A DNA stretch of 64,000 nt from CALAED01 sp035765195 (GTDB lineage: Bacteria; Actinomycetota; Actinomycetes; Streptosporangiales; Streptosporangiaceae): the NCBI GenBank assembly GCA_035765195.1, contig DASTYC010000038.1:124001-188000 (forward strand), read 5' to 3'. Each line of letters opens with the position of its first letter. Positions within the stretch are counted from its first letter, which is position 1. The translations under genes were made by a program, and so were the position numbers. The notes beneath the pieces were generated by a model. The model was not told the DNA's origin, did no database searches, and saw nothing but the letters and a program-made list of their open reading frames with translations. Below, piece after piece: positions 1-8,034 of this stretch.

Positions 1-1414
1 CCAGGGTCTCCTGGGTCGGGATCTCGCGCTCGCGGTCGGGCAGCTCCTCGAACCTGACGAGCCCCTCGTCCAGCCACCGCGCGTACGGCTGCGCGGCGGC
101 GAGCTCGGCCTTGATCTCGTCGTCTTCGATGATGCGGCCACGGGCGGTGTCGACGAGGAAGATCCGGCCGGGCTGCAGGCGGCCCTTGCGGACGATCTTC
201 GCGGGGTCGATGTCGAGCACGCCGGTCTCGCTCGCCAGCACGACGAGTCCGTCGTCGGTCACCCAGAACCGGCCGGGGCGCAGCCCGTTGCGGTCGAGGA
301 CGGCGCCGCCGACGGTGCCGTCGGTGAAGGTGACGCTGGCCGGCCCGTCCCAGGCCTCCATCAGCGTGGAGTGGAACTCATAGAACGCCCGCCGGGCCGG
401 ATCCATCTCGGTGTGGTTCTCCCACGCCTCGGGGATCATCATGAGCACCGAGTGCGCCAGCGACCGGCCGCCGAGGTTGAGCAGTTCCAGGCACTCGTCG
501 AAGGAGGCGGTGTCGCTGGCCTCGATGTCGATGACCGGGTAGATCCGGGACAGGTCGCCGGGGATCAGGTCGGAGGCGAGCAGCGCCTCGCGCGCCCGCA
601 TCCAGTTCCGGTTGCCCTTGACGGTGTTGATCTCGCCGTTGTGCGCGATGAAGCGGTAGGGATGGGCCAGCTCCCAGGCCGGGAACGTGTTGGTGGAAAA
701 GCGCGAGTGCACGAGCGCGATGGCGCTGGCGAAGCGCCGGTCGGACAGGTCCGGGAAGAAGGGCTCCAGCTGCGGCGTGGTCAGCATGCCCTTGTAGACG
801 ATGGTGCGCGCCGACAGGCTCGGGAAGTAGACGTCGGTCTCCTGCTCGGCCCGCTCCCTGGCGCAGAACACGACCCGGTCGAGGTCGATGCCGCGCCTGC
901 CCGCGTGCGGTCCGCCGCGGTCGGCGGTCAGGAACAGCTGCGCGAGGTGCGGCTTGACGCGGTGCGCCGCCGGCCCGCAAAAGCTCGGGTCGTGTGGCAG
1001 CTCGCGCCAGCCGAGGACGGTCAGCCCCTCCTCCACGACGATGCGCTCGATGATCTCGATGGCCCTGACCCGCCGCTCCTCGTCGGCGGGCAGGAACGCC
1101 ATCCCGGCGGCGTACGCGCCGGGTTCGGGCAGCGCGAAGTCGGTGACCTCGCGGAAGAAGGCGTCCGGAAGCTGGGTCAAGATCCCCGCACCGTCACCGT
1201 CTGTGGGCTCGGCGCCCTTGGCGCCGCGGTGATCCAGGTTGCGCAGTACGGTCAGGGCCTTGTCGATGATGTCGTGGCTGACGCGGCCGTTGAGATCGGC
1301 CACCAGCCCCACGCCGCACGCGTCGTGCTCGTTCGCGGGGTCGTAGAGACCCTGCCGGTGCGGACCGTGCTGGCCGGGGGTCCATTCCATGCCAAAAAAG
1401 GCAGCGGGCGCCAT
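1..1414 (-). CDS. gltB: Glutamate synthase (NADPH) large subunit, N-terminal part (runs off window)
   Basis: The large (alpha) subunit of glutamate synthase makes two glutamates from glutamine and 2-oxoglutarate. Only the N-terminal ~471 residues are present; the gene continues past base 1. The visible part is the class II glutamine amidotransferase domain: EHDACGVG puts the nucleophile at Cys33, which becomes the N-terminus after propeptide removal, followed by HRGAKG, HSRFSTNT and NGEINTVKGN. The ATG at 1414 is chosen because GGGAGGG lies 4-5 bases upstream; an in-frame ATG at 1390 also precedes the Cys and is the alternative. It is the last gene of a long minus-strand series, separated from the gene before it by about 220 bases. 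Identification is firm. Confidence 0.96.
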   Translation of the reverse strand, partial: MAPAAFFGMEWTPGQHGPHRQGLYDPANEHDACGVGLVADLNGRVSHDIIDKALTVLRNLDHRGAKGAEPTDGDGAGILTQLPDAFFREVTDFALPEPGAYAAGMAFLPADEERRVRAIEIIERIVVEEGLTVLGWRELPHDPSFCGPAAHRVKPHLAQLFLTADRGGPHAGRRGIDLDRVVFCARERAEQETDVYFPSLSARTIVYKGMLTTPQLEPFFPDLSDRRFASAIALVHSRFSTNTFPAWELAHPYRFIAHNGEINTVKGNRNWMRAREALLASDLIPGDLSRIYPVIDIEASDTASFDECLELLNLGGRSLAHSVLMMIPEAWENHTEMDPARRAFYEFHSTLMEAWDGPASVTFTDGTVGGAVLDRNGLRPGRFWVTDDGLVVLASETGVLDIDPAKIVRKGRLQPGRIFLVDTARGRIIEDDEIKAELAAAQPYARWLDEGLVRFEELPDREREIPTQETL

Positions 1415-1613
1415 CAACCCTCCCGTCGTCTCGTCACTGCCGATGGTTCGGTGCAGTAGGGGACGGCGTTGGCCCGTGCTGCGGTGTTAAGACATTACAT
1501 CACTGCCGGGATCATGCCCGACTGCCGGTGATCGCGAAGTTTCCCAATGTATGTGACCTACTAAGTGGTTCGCGGCAACACCATGTTACGGCACGATTTC
1601 CCGATGGCCGAAT

Positions 1614-1635
1614 GACCCCGTCCGCCGACGGGGTC
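1614..1635 (-). terminator. Hairpin at the stop of the upstream one-TM protein gene
   Basis: A perfect 9-bp inverted repeat, GACCCCGTC / GACGGGGTC with a CGCC loop, overlaps the stop codon of the minus-strand gene that ends at 1634. There is no clear U-tract, so it may be a weak terminator or an mRNA-stabilising stem. The remaining space to gltB (1415-1613) is AT-richer than its surroundings and probably carries the gltB promoter, but no hexamer pair stands out. Confidence 0.5.
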
Positions 1636-2461
1636 AGCCGAACGCGGTGGCGCCCCGCGACGCGGCGGCGCGGTCGAGGACCGCCTTGGGGCTTTCCACG
1701 GTGACCAGCAGCGACAGCAGCGCCGTGTCCTGCTCATCGCCCGTGCCATCGAGCCGGCGCACCCAGCCGATAACCCCGTAGTGGCCCATGGCGCGACCGC
1801 GGGCGAGGCTGAAACCCTCGTTGAAACGGTCACCTCGCGGGAGGGGCAGGATGAACCCCGGTACGGAGTTGTCCCCGACCGCGTCCACGATCCGGTTGGC
1901 GTCCGCCGCGCCGGCCAGGTTGATGATCGCGACCATGGCGGCGTATCCCGCCTTCTTGTCGACGTAAGCTCCCCGCACCACCTGGGTGCAGCCGGCTCGC
2001 CGGAGCATCTCGCCCAGCTCGAGCCCCCAGATCGCCGCCGCGCAGTCGGCGTCGATCCGCGCGTCGGCCAGCGTCAGCCGGGCGCGGGCGTCCTTGTCGG
2101 GCAGCGTTCTGGCGGCCTTGGGAAAGACCTCGCCGACGGTGAGCGGCTTCGCGTCCGCGGAGCGCCGATCGATGCCGGCGAAGACCTGCGTCGACGGCGC
2201 GTCGGAGTAGGCGGCCGGGCCCGCGCCGCCGGCGACCGGGCGACTGACCGCCCCGTCGCGCGCGGCCGGGGCGCCGCCGCCCCGGGCGAGCAGCACGGCG
2301 ATGCCGGCGACGAGCACCACGACCAGCGCGGCCGCGGCCCCGAAGTACAGACCGGGCCGAGGGCCCTGCCGGGAACGCCGGGCCGGCCCGGGCGCCCGGA
2401 GCGGCCGGCCGCGCACCGGCGGCCGGCTGACGGCGTCGCGCCCGCCCGTATGGCGAGACAT
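1634..2461 (-). CDS. One-TM secreted-domain protein, paralogue of the next gene upstream (A copy)
   Basis: About 275 residues from the ATG at 2461: a short Arg-rich cytoplasmic segment, one hydrophobic helix (roughly residues 38-60, with VVVLVAGIAVLL), then a ~200-residue extracytoplasmic domain. That domain matches the neighbour encoded at 2688-3464 in order: GEVFPK, DC..A.WG, GCTQ..RGAY, PLP and MGHYGVIGWV. Two conserved Cys could form a disulfide outside the membrane. An in-frame GTG at 2629 would add 56 Arg/Ala-rich residues; the shorter start gives a topology like the paralogue, but neither has a good ribosome site. I do not recognise a named family; a function cannot be assigned. Confidence 0.7.
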   Translation of the reverse strand: MSRHTGGRDAVSRPPVRGRPLRAPGPARRSRQGPRPGLYFGAAAALVVVLVAGIAVLLARGGGAPAARDGAVSRPVAGGAGPAAYSDAPSTQVFAGIDRRSADAKPLTVGEVFPKAARTLPDKDARARLTLADARIDADCAAAIWGLELGEMLRRAGCTQVVRGAYVDKKAGYAAMVAIINLAGAADANRIVDAVGDNSVPGFILPLPRGDRFNEGFSLARGRAMGHYGVIGWVRRLDGTGDEQDTALLSLLVTVESPKAVLDRAAASRGATAFG

Positions 2462-2687
2462 CGCGGCATCGGGCTGCCGGTGATCGTCCGGCGGGCGGCG
2501 CCGTACGTTCGGGCGGCGGCGTCCGGCGGCTCGACGGGCGGCCTGCTTACGCTCGGCCGCCCTGCGCGCCGCCGATCCGCCGCGGCGCGATCGGCCGGCG
2601 CCCGGCTGAAGGTGGTCTTCGTCACGCACGGCGGGCGGCCCTAACGGCCGTTCCGGCCGGACTGGAAAGCGGCGGCGTTGCCCGGGG

Positions 2688-3464
2688 TCATCCGCCGACC
2701 AGCACGAGTCGCTGCCAGGTGAAGTTGCCCGCCTTGCCGATGGCCAGGCTGGCGTCGATCATCTGGTTCAACGAGGCCGGCCGGGCCCCGCCTGTGCGCT
2801 GCACCCAGCTCACCACCACGTAGTGCCCCATGGGCTCGGCGTAGGCGGCGCTGAATCCGCCGCCGAAGTTTCGTACGCCCGGCGCAGGCAGCGGGGCGAA
2901 GAACCCCGCGCCGGTCTGCGGGTCGAGGTCCCGCACGATCTGCTGCGCGCCCTCGGCGCGGTCCATGTTGAGCGCGAAGAACTGGCCGACGTACTGCTTG
3001 TCCGCGCTCAGGTAGGCCCCGCGCGCGAGCTGGGTGCACCCGTACCGCTGCAGGTCCGCCTGGAGCCGCGGTCCCCACGTCCCGGCGCGGCAGTCGCTGG
3101 AGACCGCGGAGGCGGCGAGGTTGAAGGTGAACGTGCGATAGCTCACCGTCTTGACGTCGCCGAAGACCTCGCCCTCGGTGAGCGCACGCTGGTCGGTGGT
3201 GCGCAGGTTCAGCTTGTTCGTGCCGGGGTCGGCGTCGGTGGGCACGTACGTCGTCGGGACGGGATGGTCGCCGGCGGGCGCGCCCTCGCTGTCGCCGCCC
3301 CCGGATCGGAGCACGACGAAGCCGACCACCGCGATCACGACCACCAGCACGACGGCCGCGCCGATCAGCACCGTGCGCCGACTCGGTCCGCCGCGTTCGG
3401 CGGGCCAGAACTCGTCGTCTTCGTCATCGAGCCGCTTGGCGAGGGGTGAGGTCGTATCGCTCAC
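2688..3464 (-). CDS. One-TM secreted-domain protein, paralogue of the next gene downstream (B copy)
   Basis: About 258 residues: acidic N-terminus (DDEDDEF), a TM helix at residues ~31-52, then an extracytoplasmic domain with the same landmarks as its downstream paralogue: GEVFGD, DCRAGTWG, GCTQLARGAY and MGHYVVVSWVQ. The GTG at 3464 is preferred because it gives a compact acidic cytoplasmic tail (VSDTTSP); a start at 3506 would add an unlikely Arg-rich leader. The gap to the A copy is 226 bases (58 with the longer A start). Tandem duplication is inferred from shared motifs and order. The family is not recognised. Confidence 0.72.
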   Translation of the reverse strand: MSDTTSPLAKRLDDEDDEFWPAERGGPSRRTVLIGAAVVLVVVIAVVGFVVLRSGGGDSEGAPAGDHPVPTTYVPTDADPGTNKLNLRTTDQRALTEGEVFGDVKTVSYRTFTFNLAASAVSSDCRAGTWGPRLQADLQRYGCTQLARGAYLSADKQYVGQFFALNMDRAEGAQQIVRDLDPQTGAGFFAPLPAPGVRNFGGGFSAAYAEPMGHYVVVSWVQRTGGARPASLNQMIDASLAIGKAGNFTWQRLVLVGG

Positions 3465-3566
3465 GAGCCGGGAGCCTACCGCTCTCGGCCGGGCTCGCAG
3501 GCACAAACGGCCTATTCATCCGTTTTTATGGCTAACCGGGTGTCGCCGGGTCGACGCCGGCCGACG

Positions 3567-4304
3567 TCATAGCCCGCTCGCTCCGATGAGGGAGCCGACC
3601 CCGTACGTGAGCACCGCCGCGGCACCGCCGAGCAGCAACTGACGCAGCCCGCTGAACCACCACGAGCGTGCGGTGACCCGCGAGACGAGCGCGCCGGCGG
3701 TGAACAGGCCGACGGCGGCCAGCACGGCGGCCGGCCACAGGCTTTGCGCCCCGAGCAGATAGGGCAGCACGGGCAGCAGGGCGCCGGTGGCGAAGGCGGC
3801 GAACGACGACACGGCGGCGACGACCGGAGACGGCAGGTTGCCGGGATCGACGCCCAGCTCCTCGCGCGCGTGGATCTCCAGCGCATCCTCGGGGTCGCGA
3901 GACAGCTGCCGGGCCACCTCGGCGGCCAGGTCGGGATTGACGCCGCGTGCCTCGAACACCCCGGCCAGCTCGGACTGTTCGGCCTTGGGGTTGTGGACGA
4001 GCTCATGGCGCTCGATCGCGATCTCGGCCGCGGTCAGCTCGGATTGGGACGCCACCGAGATGTACTCCCCCGCCGCCATCGAAAAGGCGCCGGCGGCCAG
4101 TCCTGCGAGGCCGGCCAGCACGATGACCTTCTGCTCCACCTGGCCGCCGGCCACGCCGGCGATCAGCGCGAAGTTGGACACCAGCCCGTCCATGGCGCCG
4201 AACACGGCCGGGCGCAGCCAGCCGCCCGTCACGTCGCGATGCTCGTGATGGATCTCCGCCGACCACTCGTCGTCGGAGTGACCGGACTTCTCGCCGGACG
4301 TCAT
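3567..4304 (-). CDS. VIT1/CCC1-family transporter (iron/manganese)
   Basis: About 245 residues, normal for the VIT1/CCC1 family of Fe2+/Mn2+ membrane transporters. Family landmarks are visible: FGAMDGLVSNFALIAGVAGG in the first TM segment, AGAFSMAAGEYISVASQSE in the second, a charged cytoplasmic metal-binding stretch (EIAIERHEL... DPEDALEIHAREELG), then three C-terminal TM helices. A His/Asp-rich N-terminus (HSDDEWSAEIHHEHRD) precedes TM1. ATG at 4304 and GTG at 4307 are adjacent; no strong ribosome site. The metal specificity is known for the family only in general; it is not shown by this sequence. Confidence 0.88.
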   Translation of the reverse strand: MTSGEKSGHSDDEWSAEIHHEHRDVTGGWLRPAVFGAMDGLVSNFALIAGVAGGQVEQKVIVLAGLAGLAAGAFSMAAGEYISVASQSELTAAEIAIERHELVHNPKAEQSELAGVFEARGVNPDLAAEVARQLSRDPEDALEIHAREELGVDPGNLPSPVVAAVSSFAAFATGALLPVLPYLLGAQSLWPAAVLAAVGLFTAGALVSRVTARSWWFSGLRQLLLGGAAAVLTYGVGSLIGASGL

Positions 4305-4352
4305 CACGCGTCGCCCGCCGCACTCGTCAGCAAGGACGCCGCCGCCTCGGCG

Positions 4353-5513
4353 TCATTCGGTCTTCTCGCGGCCGGCGTCGCCCGCGTCGGAGCCCGGCTT
4401 GCCCGCGGTGGCGGGCTCGGGCCGGCCATCCTCCGGCTCGTCGCCCGGCTCGTCGCCCGGCTCGTCGTCCGGCTCGTCGTCCGGTGCGGTCGCCTCGGCC
4501 TGTTCCGGCGTCTTCGTTTCCTTGTCTTCCGCGCCGGTGCCGCCGGTGCCGCCGGAGGCCGAAGTGCTCGGCGCCGTCTCCTCCGGCGCGGTGCCGGCGG
4601 TGTCGGTGTCGGTGTCGCGATCCGAGCCGGCCTCCTCCGCGGCGGGCCCGGCCGGCGCTCCGCCGGCGTCCGCGGCCGCGACCTGGGCCGCCTCGCCCTT
4701 GTCGCGGTTGACGTAGAGATAGGCGACGGCGGCGACGAACAAGATGAGCGAGGTCCAGTCGTTCAACCGCAGCCCGAGAACGTGGTGGGCCGTGTCGATG
4801 CGCAGCGCCTCGATCCACGCGCGGCCGACCGTGTAGGCCGCGACGTACAGGGCGAACGTCCGGCCGTGGGTCAGCTGGAACCGCTTCCCCGCCCAGATGA
4901 CGAAGACCGCGACGCCCACGCACCACAGCGATTCGTACAGAAACGTCGGATGGTAGGTGGACACGTCGCGGTACTGCTCGAGCACGTTGCCCAGCGAGTC
5001 CTTGGGCCGGTGGTCGAAATCGATCTCAACGGCCCACGGCGCGTTCAGGGGCTTGCCGTACAGCTCCTGGTTGAACCAGTTGCCCCAGCGGCCGATCGCC
5101 TGTGCCAGCGCGATGCCGGGCGCGGCGGCGTCGGCGAGGGCGAGGAAGGAGACGCCGCGCCGCCGGCAGCCGAGGTAGGCCCCGAGCCCGCCCAGCGCGA
5201 TGGCGCCCCAGATGCCGAGCCCGCCGTGCCAGATCTTGAGGGCGTCGACGGGGTTGCGCCCCGACCCGAAGTACAGCTGGCTGTCGGTGATCACATGGTA
5301 GAGGCGGCCGCCGACCAGCCCGAACGGAACCGCCCAGACCGCGACGTCCACGACCGTCCCGGCAGCGCCGCCGCGCTGTGTCCAGCGTCGTTCGCCGAGC
5401 CAGACGGCCACGACGACGCCCAAGATGATGGCCAGAGCGTAGCCCCGCAGGGGGATGAACCCGAGGTGCCAGACACCGCTGGACGGGCTCGGAATAGACG
5501 CGAGCGGCTGCAT
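4353..5513 (-). CDS. lgt: Prolipoprotein diacylglyceryl transferase with long acidic tail
   Basis: Transfers diacylglycerol from phosphatidylglycerol to the lipobox Cys of prelipoproteins at the cytoplasmic membrane. Seven-TM Lgt core in the first ~285 residues: PSSGVWHLGFIPLRGYAL, VGGRLYHVI (His73 region), WHGGLGIWGA and the signature GRWGNWFNQELYG with essential Arg142. The ATG at 5513 matches the usual Lgt N-terminus; a GTG at 5540 is possible. The C-terminal ~100 residues are a Glu/Asp/Pro/Thr-rich cytoplasmic tail that includes four DEP-type units encoded by a 12-bp DNA repeat. Streptomyces also places lgt next to trpBA. Substrates in this window include the two binding-protein lipoproteins at 29.8 and 32.2 kb. 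Confidence 0.95.
   Translation of the reverse strand: MQPLASIPSPSSGVWHLGFIPLRGYALAIILGVVVAVWLGERRWTQRGGAAGTVVDVAVWAVPFGLVGGRLYHVITDSQLYFGSGRNPVDALKIWHGGLGIWGAIALGGLGAYLGCRRRGVSFLALADAAAPGIALAQAIGRWGNWFNQELYGKPLNAPWAVEIDFDHRPKDSLGNVLEQYRDVSTYHPTFLYESLWCVGVAVFVIWAGKRFQLTHGRTFALYVAAYTVGRAWIEALRIDTAHHVLGLRLNDWTSLILFVAAVAYLYVNRDKGEAAQVAAADAGGAPAGPAAEEAGSDRDTDTDTAGTAPEETAPSTSASGGTGGTGAEDKETKTPEQAEATAPDDEPDDEPGDEPGDEPEDGRPEPATAGKPGSDAGDAGREKTE
4432..4484. repeat. 12-bp tandem repeat in the lgt tail
   Basis: Four near-identical copies of a 12-base unit (CGGCTCGTCGYC on the plus strand) encode the DDEP/GDEP series in the acidic C-terminal tail of Lgt. The copies differ only at one pyrimidine, which suggests recent slippage expansion. 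Confidence 0.85.
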
Positions 5514-5583
5514 GACAGCAGACGTTACCGCCTCTGTCACCTACCGTGTACCCGGGATGGATCGATCACCGGACCACCTGGAC

Positions 5584-6390
5584 TTACTTCTCCGTGCCGG
5601 GCGATCCGCTCGAGGTGGGCGCGGCCCTGCCGGCCGACGTGATGGCCTGCTGGAGCCCGGACGGGTTGAGCAGCTGGCCCTGCAGGTCGAGCTGCCGGCC
5701 GTCGAGGAAGAAGGTCGGCGTGCCGGTCACCTTCCGCGTCCCGGTGGCGTACTGGGTCATCTGGTCGACCTGGCCCCCCTTTTGCGTGTCGTTCACGCAC
5801 TTGGTGTAGGCCGCGTCGGTGATGCCCAGATCGCCGCCCCAAGCCACCAGGTCCTTCTTGCTGTAGCCCGTCGTGCCCTCCGGCGGCTGGAAGTCGTACA
5901 GCGTGTCGTGGTAGGAGATCCACTTGCCGGCGGGGGTGCACAGCGCGGCGTTCGCGGCACGCCGGGAGTTCGACGCCAGCGGCTCGTCCTGGAACAGCTG
6001 GAAGGGGCGGTAGACCACCTTGACCTTGCCCTCGGCCGCCAGCCGCTTGATCGTGCTCCCGCTGGCCTCCTCGACCTCTTTGCAGATCGGGCACTGGAAG
6101 TCCTCGAAGATCTCCAGCACCGGGGCGCTGACGCCGGCCTGGGCCATCGTGATCGATCCGTCGGCGTTCCTGCTCACCGGCGCGAGCCGGCCGGTGTAGG
6201 CGGTGGCCTGCTGGGTCCGCTGTTCCTTCCGGGTGGTGACGAACACCGTGATGCCCACCACGAGGGCAAGCACCGCCAGCCCGGAAAAGGTGATCAGCAA
6301 AGCCCGCTTGCGGGCCGCAGCCTGAGCCTGCCGCCTGCGTTCTTGGGCGAGCCGCTCCCGCGCCGATCGTTGCCGGGTCGCCTTGCTCAT
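5584..6390 (-). CDS. Membrane-anchored DsbA-like thioredoxin-fold protein
   Basis: 268 residues: Arg/Gln-rich cytoplasmic segment, one TM helix (~31-53), then a DsbA-type thioredoxin fold outside the membrane. The redox motif is CPIC (Cys100, Cys103) in FEDFQCPIC, and the cis-Pro loop is GTPTFFLDG. Likely an oxidoreductase for disulfides in secreted proteins. The ATG at 6390 is chosen over an upstream start because AGAGGAG sits 6 bases before it. The gene follows a MauE/DoxX-type gene, a pairing seen elsewhere where the membrane protein may recycle the thioredoxin. The exact partner and direction of electron flow are not shown. Confidence 0.9.
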   Translation of the reverse strand: MSKATRQRSARERLAQERRRQAQAAARKRALLITFSGLAVLALVVGITVFVTTRKEQRTQQATAYTGRLAPVSRNADGSITMAQAGVSAPVLEIFEDFQCPICKEVEEASGSTIKRLAAEGKVKVVYRPFQLFQDEPLASNSRRAANAALCTPAGKWISYHDTLYDFQPPEGTTGYSKKDLVAWGGDLGITDAAYTKCVNDTQKGGQVDQMTQYATGTRKVTGTPTFFLDGRQLDLQGQLLNPSGLQQAITSAGRAAPTSSGSPGTEK

Positions 6391-6531
6391 GAGCTCTCCT
6401 CTATCCCTGCTCGTATCCGTGCCGCTCGCGTCCGGCGCGCCGTCGCGGGGTCGTCCGTGTCGTCCGTGTCGCACGTGTCGTCTGGGTACGTCGCGTCGGC
6501 CGCGTCGGCCGGTCGCCCCACGGACGGCATC

Positions 6532-7071
6532 TCAGCCGCCCCGATAGAGCCCGAGGACCCGATCGAGGGCGAGCCTGCTCTTGGGCAGCGCCACGATCCA
6601 GCCGGCCACCACGAGGAAGCCGAGATCCCGGAGGACCTCGCGGAGGTAACGCGCGCCCATCCCGTCTCGCGGTGCGGCTCCCCCGCCGCCAAAGCACCCG
6701 CAGTCGATGGACAGGCCGCGCACCCAGACCGAGATGATCCCGCCAATGAAGACGATCAGCAGCAGGGCGCTCGCCACCGCGGCGAGGCGTGTGGCGAAGC
6801 CCAGCACCAGCATCGCGGCGAGCGCCAGCTCCAAGACGGGGAGCCCGATGCCGACGACGCTCACCATGCCTTCGGGCAGGATCTGGTACGACCGCACCGC
6901 GAGCTTTTGCAGGCTCGGCGGCTCGGTCACCTTCGTCCACCCGGCCAGCCCCAGCACGACGGCGAGACCGTAGCGGGCCGCCGTGGTGAGCCACGGCTGG
7001 GCCACCGCCCAGCCGCCCCAGGTGGCCGCACGCGCGGCCGCCCGCCCTTCGGCGGGGGCGTGATCCGCCAT
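6532..7071 (-). CDS. MauE/DoxX-family membrane protein
   Basis: 179 residues with four hydrophobic helices. Landmarks are GLAGWTKVTEP, a long TM pair around VELALAAMLVLGF and LLLIVFIGGIISV, and the cysteine pair in IDCGCFGGG, typical of MauE/DoxX-like proteins that sit beside thioredoxin-fold genes. The start at ATG 7071 is supported by GGAGAC 8 bases upstream. It precedes the DsbA-like gene by 141 bases on the same strand, so the two Cys may relay electrons to CPIC of that protein (inference). Confidence 0.8.
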   Translation of the reverse strand: MADHAPAEGRAAARAATWGGWAVAQPWLTTAARYGLAVVLGLAGWTKVTEPPSLQKLAVRSYQILPEGMVSVVGIGLPVLELALAAMLVLGFATRLAAVASALLLIVFIGGIISVWVRGLSIDCGCFGGGGAAPRDGMGARYLREVLRDLGFLVVAGWIVALPKSRLALDRVLGLYRGG

Positions 7072-7215
7072 GGTGATCGTCTCCAACGCTGCCAGTCGGT
7101 CCGACGCCTGTGCGCGGACGCGCGGCACGCACCCTAATCGAGGCCGGATAAGTGCGGCGTCAACTGCGGGCGCGTGTCCCCGTTCTGCCGCCGATCCTGC
7201 CATGTCTCGCGTCGG

Positions 7216-8034
7216 TCAACCGGCTCCGCGAACCCCCTGTGCGAGCTCCATGGTAAGTTCCCGCAGGTCATCCAGGCCCACCTTATGCGACGGCGCGTCC
7301 AACAAGCGCCGAATGAAGGCGGAGCCGACGATGACCCCGTCGGCGAACGCCGCGACCTCGGCGGCCTGTGACCCGTTGCTCACGCCGAGGCCGAGGCCCA
7401 CCGGAAGCGTGGTGTGCGCGCGGGTCCGCTCGACCAGCCGGGCGGCGCCCGTGTCCACCGCGCTGCGCGTGCCGGTGACCCCCATGAGGGACGCGGCGTA
7501 GACGAAGCCGCGGCAGATCGAGGTGATCGTCGCGAGCCGCTCGTCGGTGGAGCTCAGCGCCACCAGGAAGACCTTGTCCAGACCGTGCTCGTCGGCGGCG
7601 GCCAGCCACGGGCCGGCCTCCTCGGGGGTGAGGTCGGGGGTGATGAGCCCGGCGCCGCCCGCCGACTTCAGGTCGCGGGCGAAGGCGTCGACGCCGTAGC
7701 GGTCGACGGGGTTCCAGTAGGTCATGACGAGCACCGGGACGCCGGTGGCCGCGACCGCGTCGACCGTGCGGAACACGTCCGTGACGTGCACGCCGCCCAC
7801 CAGCGCCCGGTGCACGGCGTCCTGGACCGTCGGCCCGTCCATGAGCGGATCGGTGTAGGGCAGGCCGATCTCGATCATGTCGCAGCCGCTCTCGACCATG
7901 ATCTTCGCGGCCTCGATCGCTCCGTCCTTGGAAGGGAACCCGGCGGGCAGGTAGCCGACCAGCGCGGCCCGGCCCTCGGCCTTCGCCTTGGCGAACGCGG
8001 CGGAGCCGCCCAGTGCCGTACGCTCGGCGCTCAT
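7216..8034 (-). CDS. trpA: Tryptophan synthase alpha subunit
   Basis: 272 residues, standard TIM-barrel TrpA. It cleaves indole-3-glycerol phosphate to indole and glyceraldehyde 3-phosphate, and indole is channelled to TrpB. Catalytic Glu55 lies in MIEIGLPYTDPLMDGP and the matching Asp66 follows; the phosphate loop includes GLGVSN and DGVIVGSAF. The ATG at 8034 overlaps the trpB stop by 4 bp (ATGA), so translation is probably coupled. Confidence 0.97.
   Translation of the reverse strand: MSAERTALGGSAAFAKAKAEGRAALVGYLPAGFPSKDGAIEAAKIMVESGCDMIEIGLPYTDPLMDGPTVQDAVHRALVGGVHVTDVFRTVDAVAATGVPVLVMTYWNPVDRYGVDAFARDLKSAGGAGLITPDLTPEEAGPWLAAADEHGLDKVFLVALSSTDERLATITSICRGFVYAASLMGVTGTRSAVDTGAARLVERTRAHTTLPVGLGLGVSNGSQAAEVAAFADGVIVGSAFIRRLLDAPSHKVGLDDLRELTMELAQGVRGAG

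Noticed and set aside
371..1459. Long open frame on the plus strand opposite gltB
   Set aside because: It mirrors the gltB codon pattern; the minus-strand product matches glutamate synthase motif by motif, and the plus-strand product matches nothing.
1530..1570. GlnR-like box upstream of gltB (GTCAC...GGAAAC)
   Set aside because: The spacing between half-sites is 9 rather than 6 bases and the second pair is absent.
3744..5642. 632-codon plus-strand frame across the VIT and lgt genes
   Set aside because: Shadow of two real minus-strand genes with clear family motifs; very high GC makes long antisense frames common.
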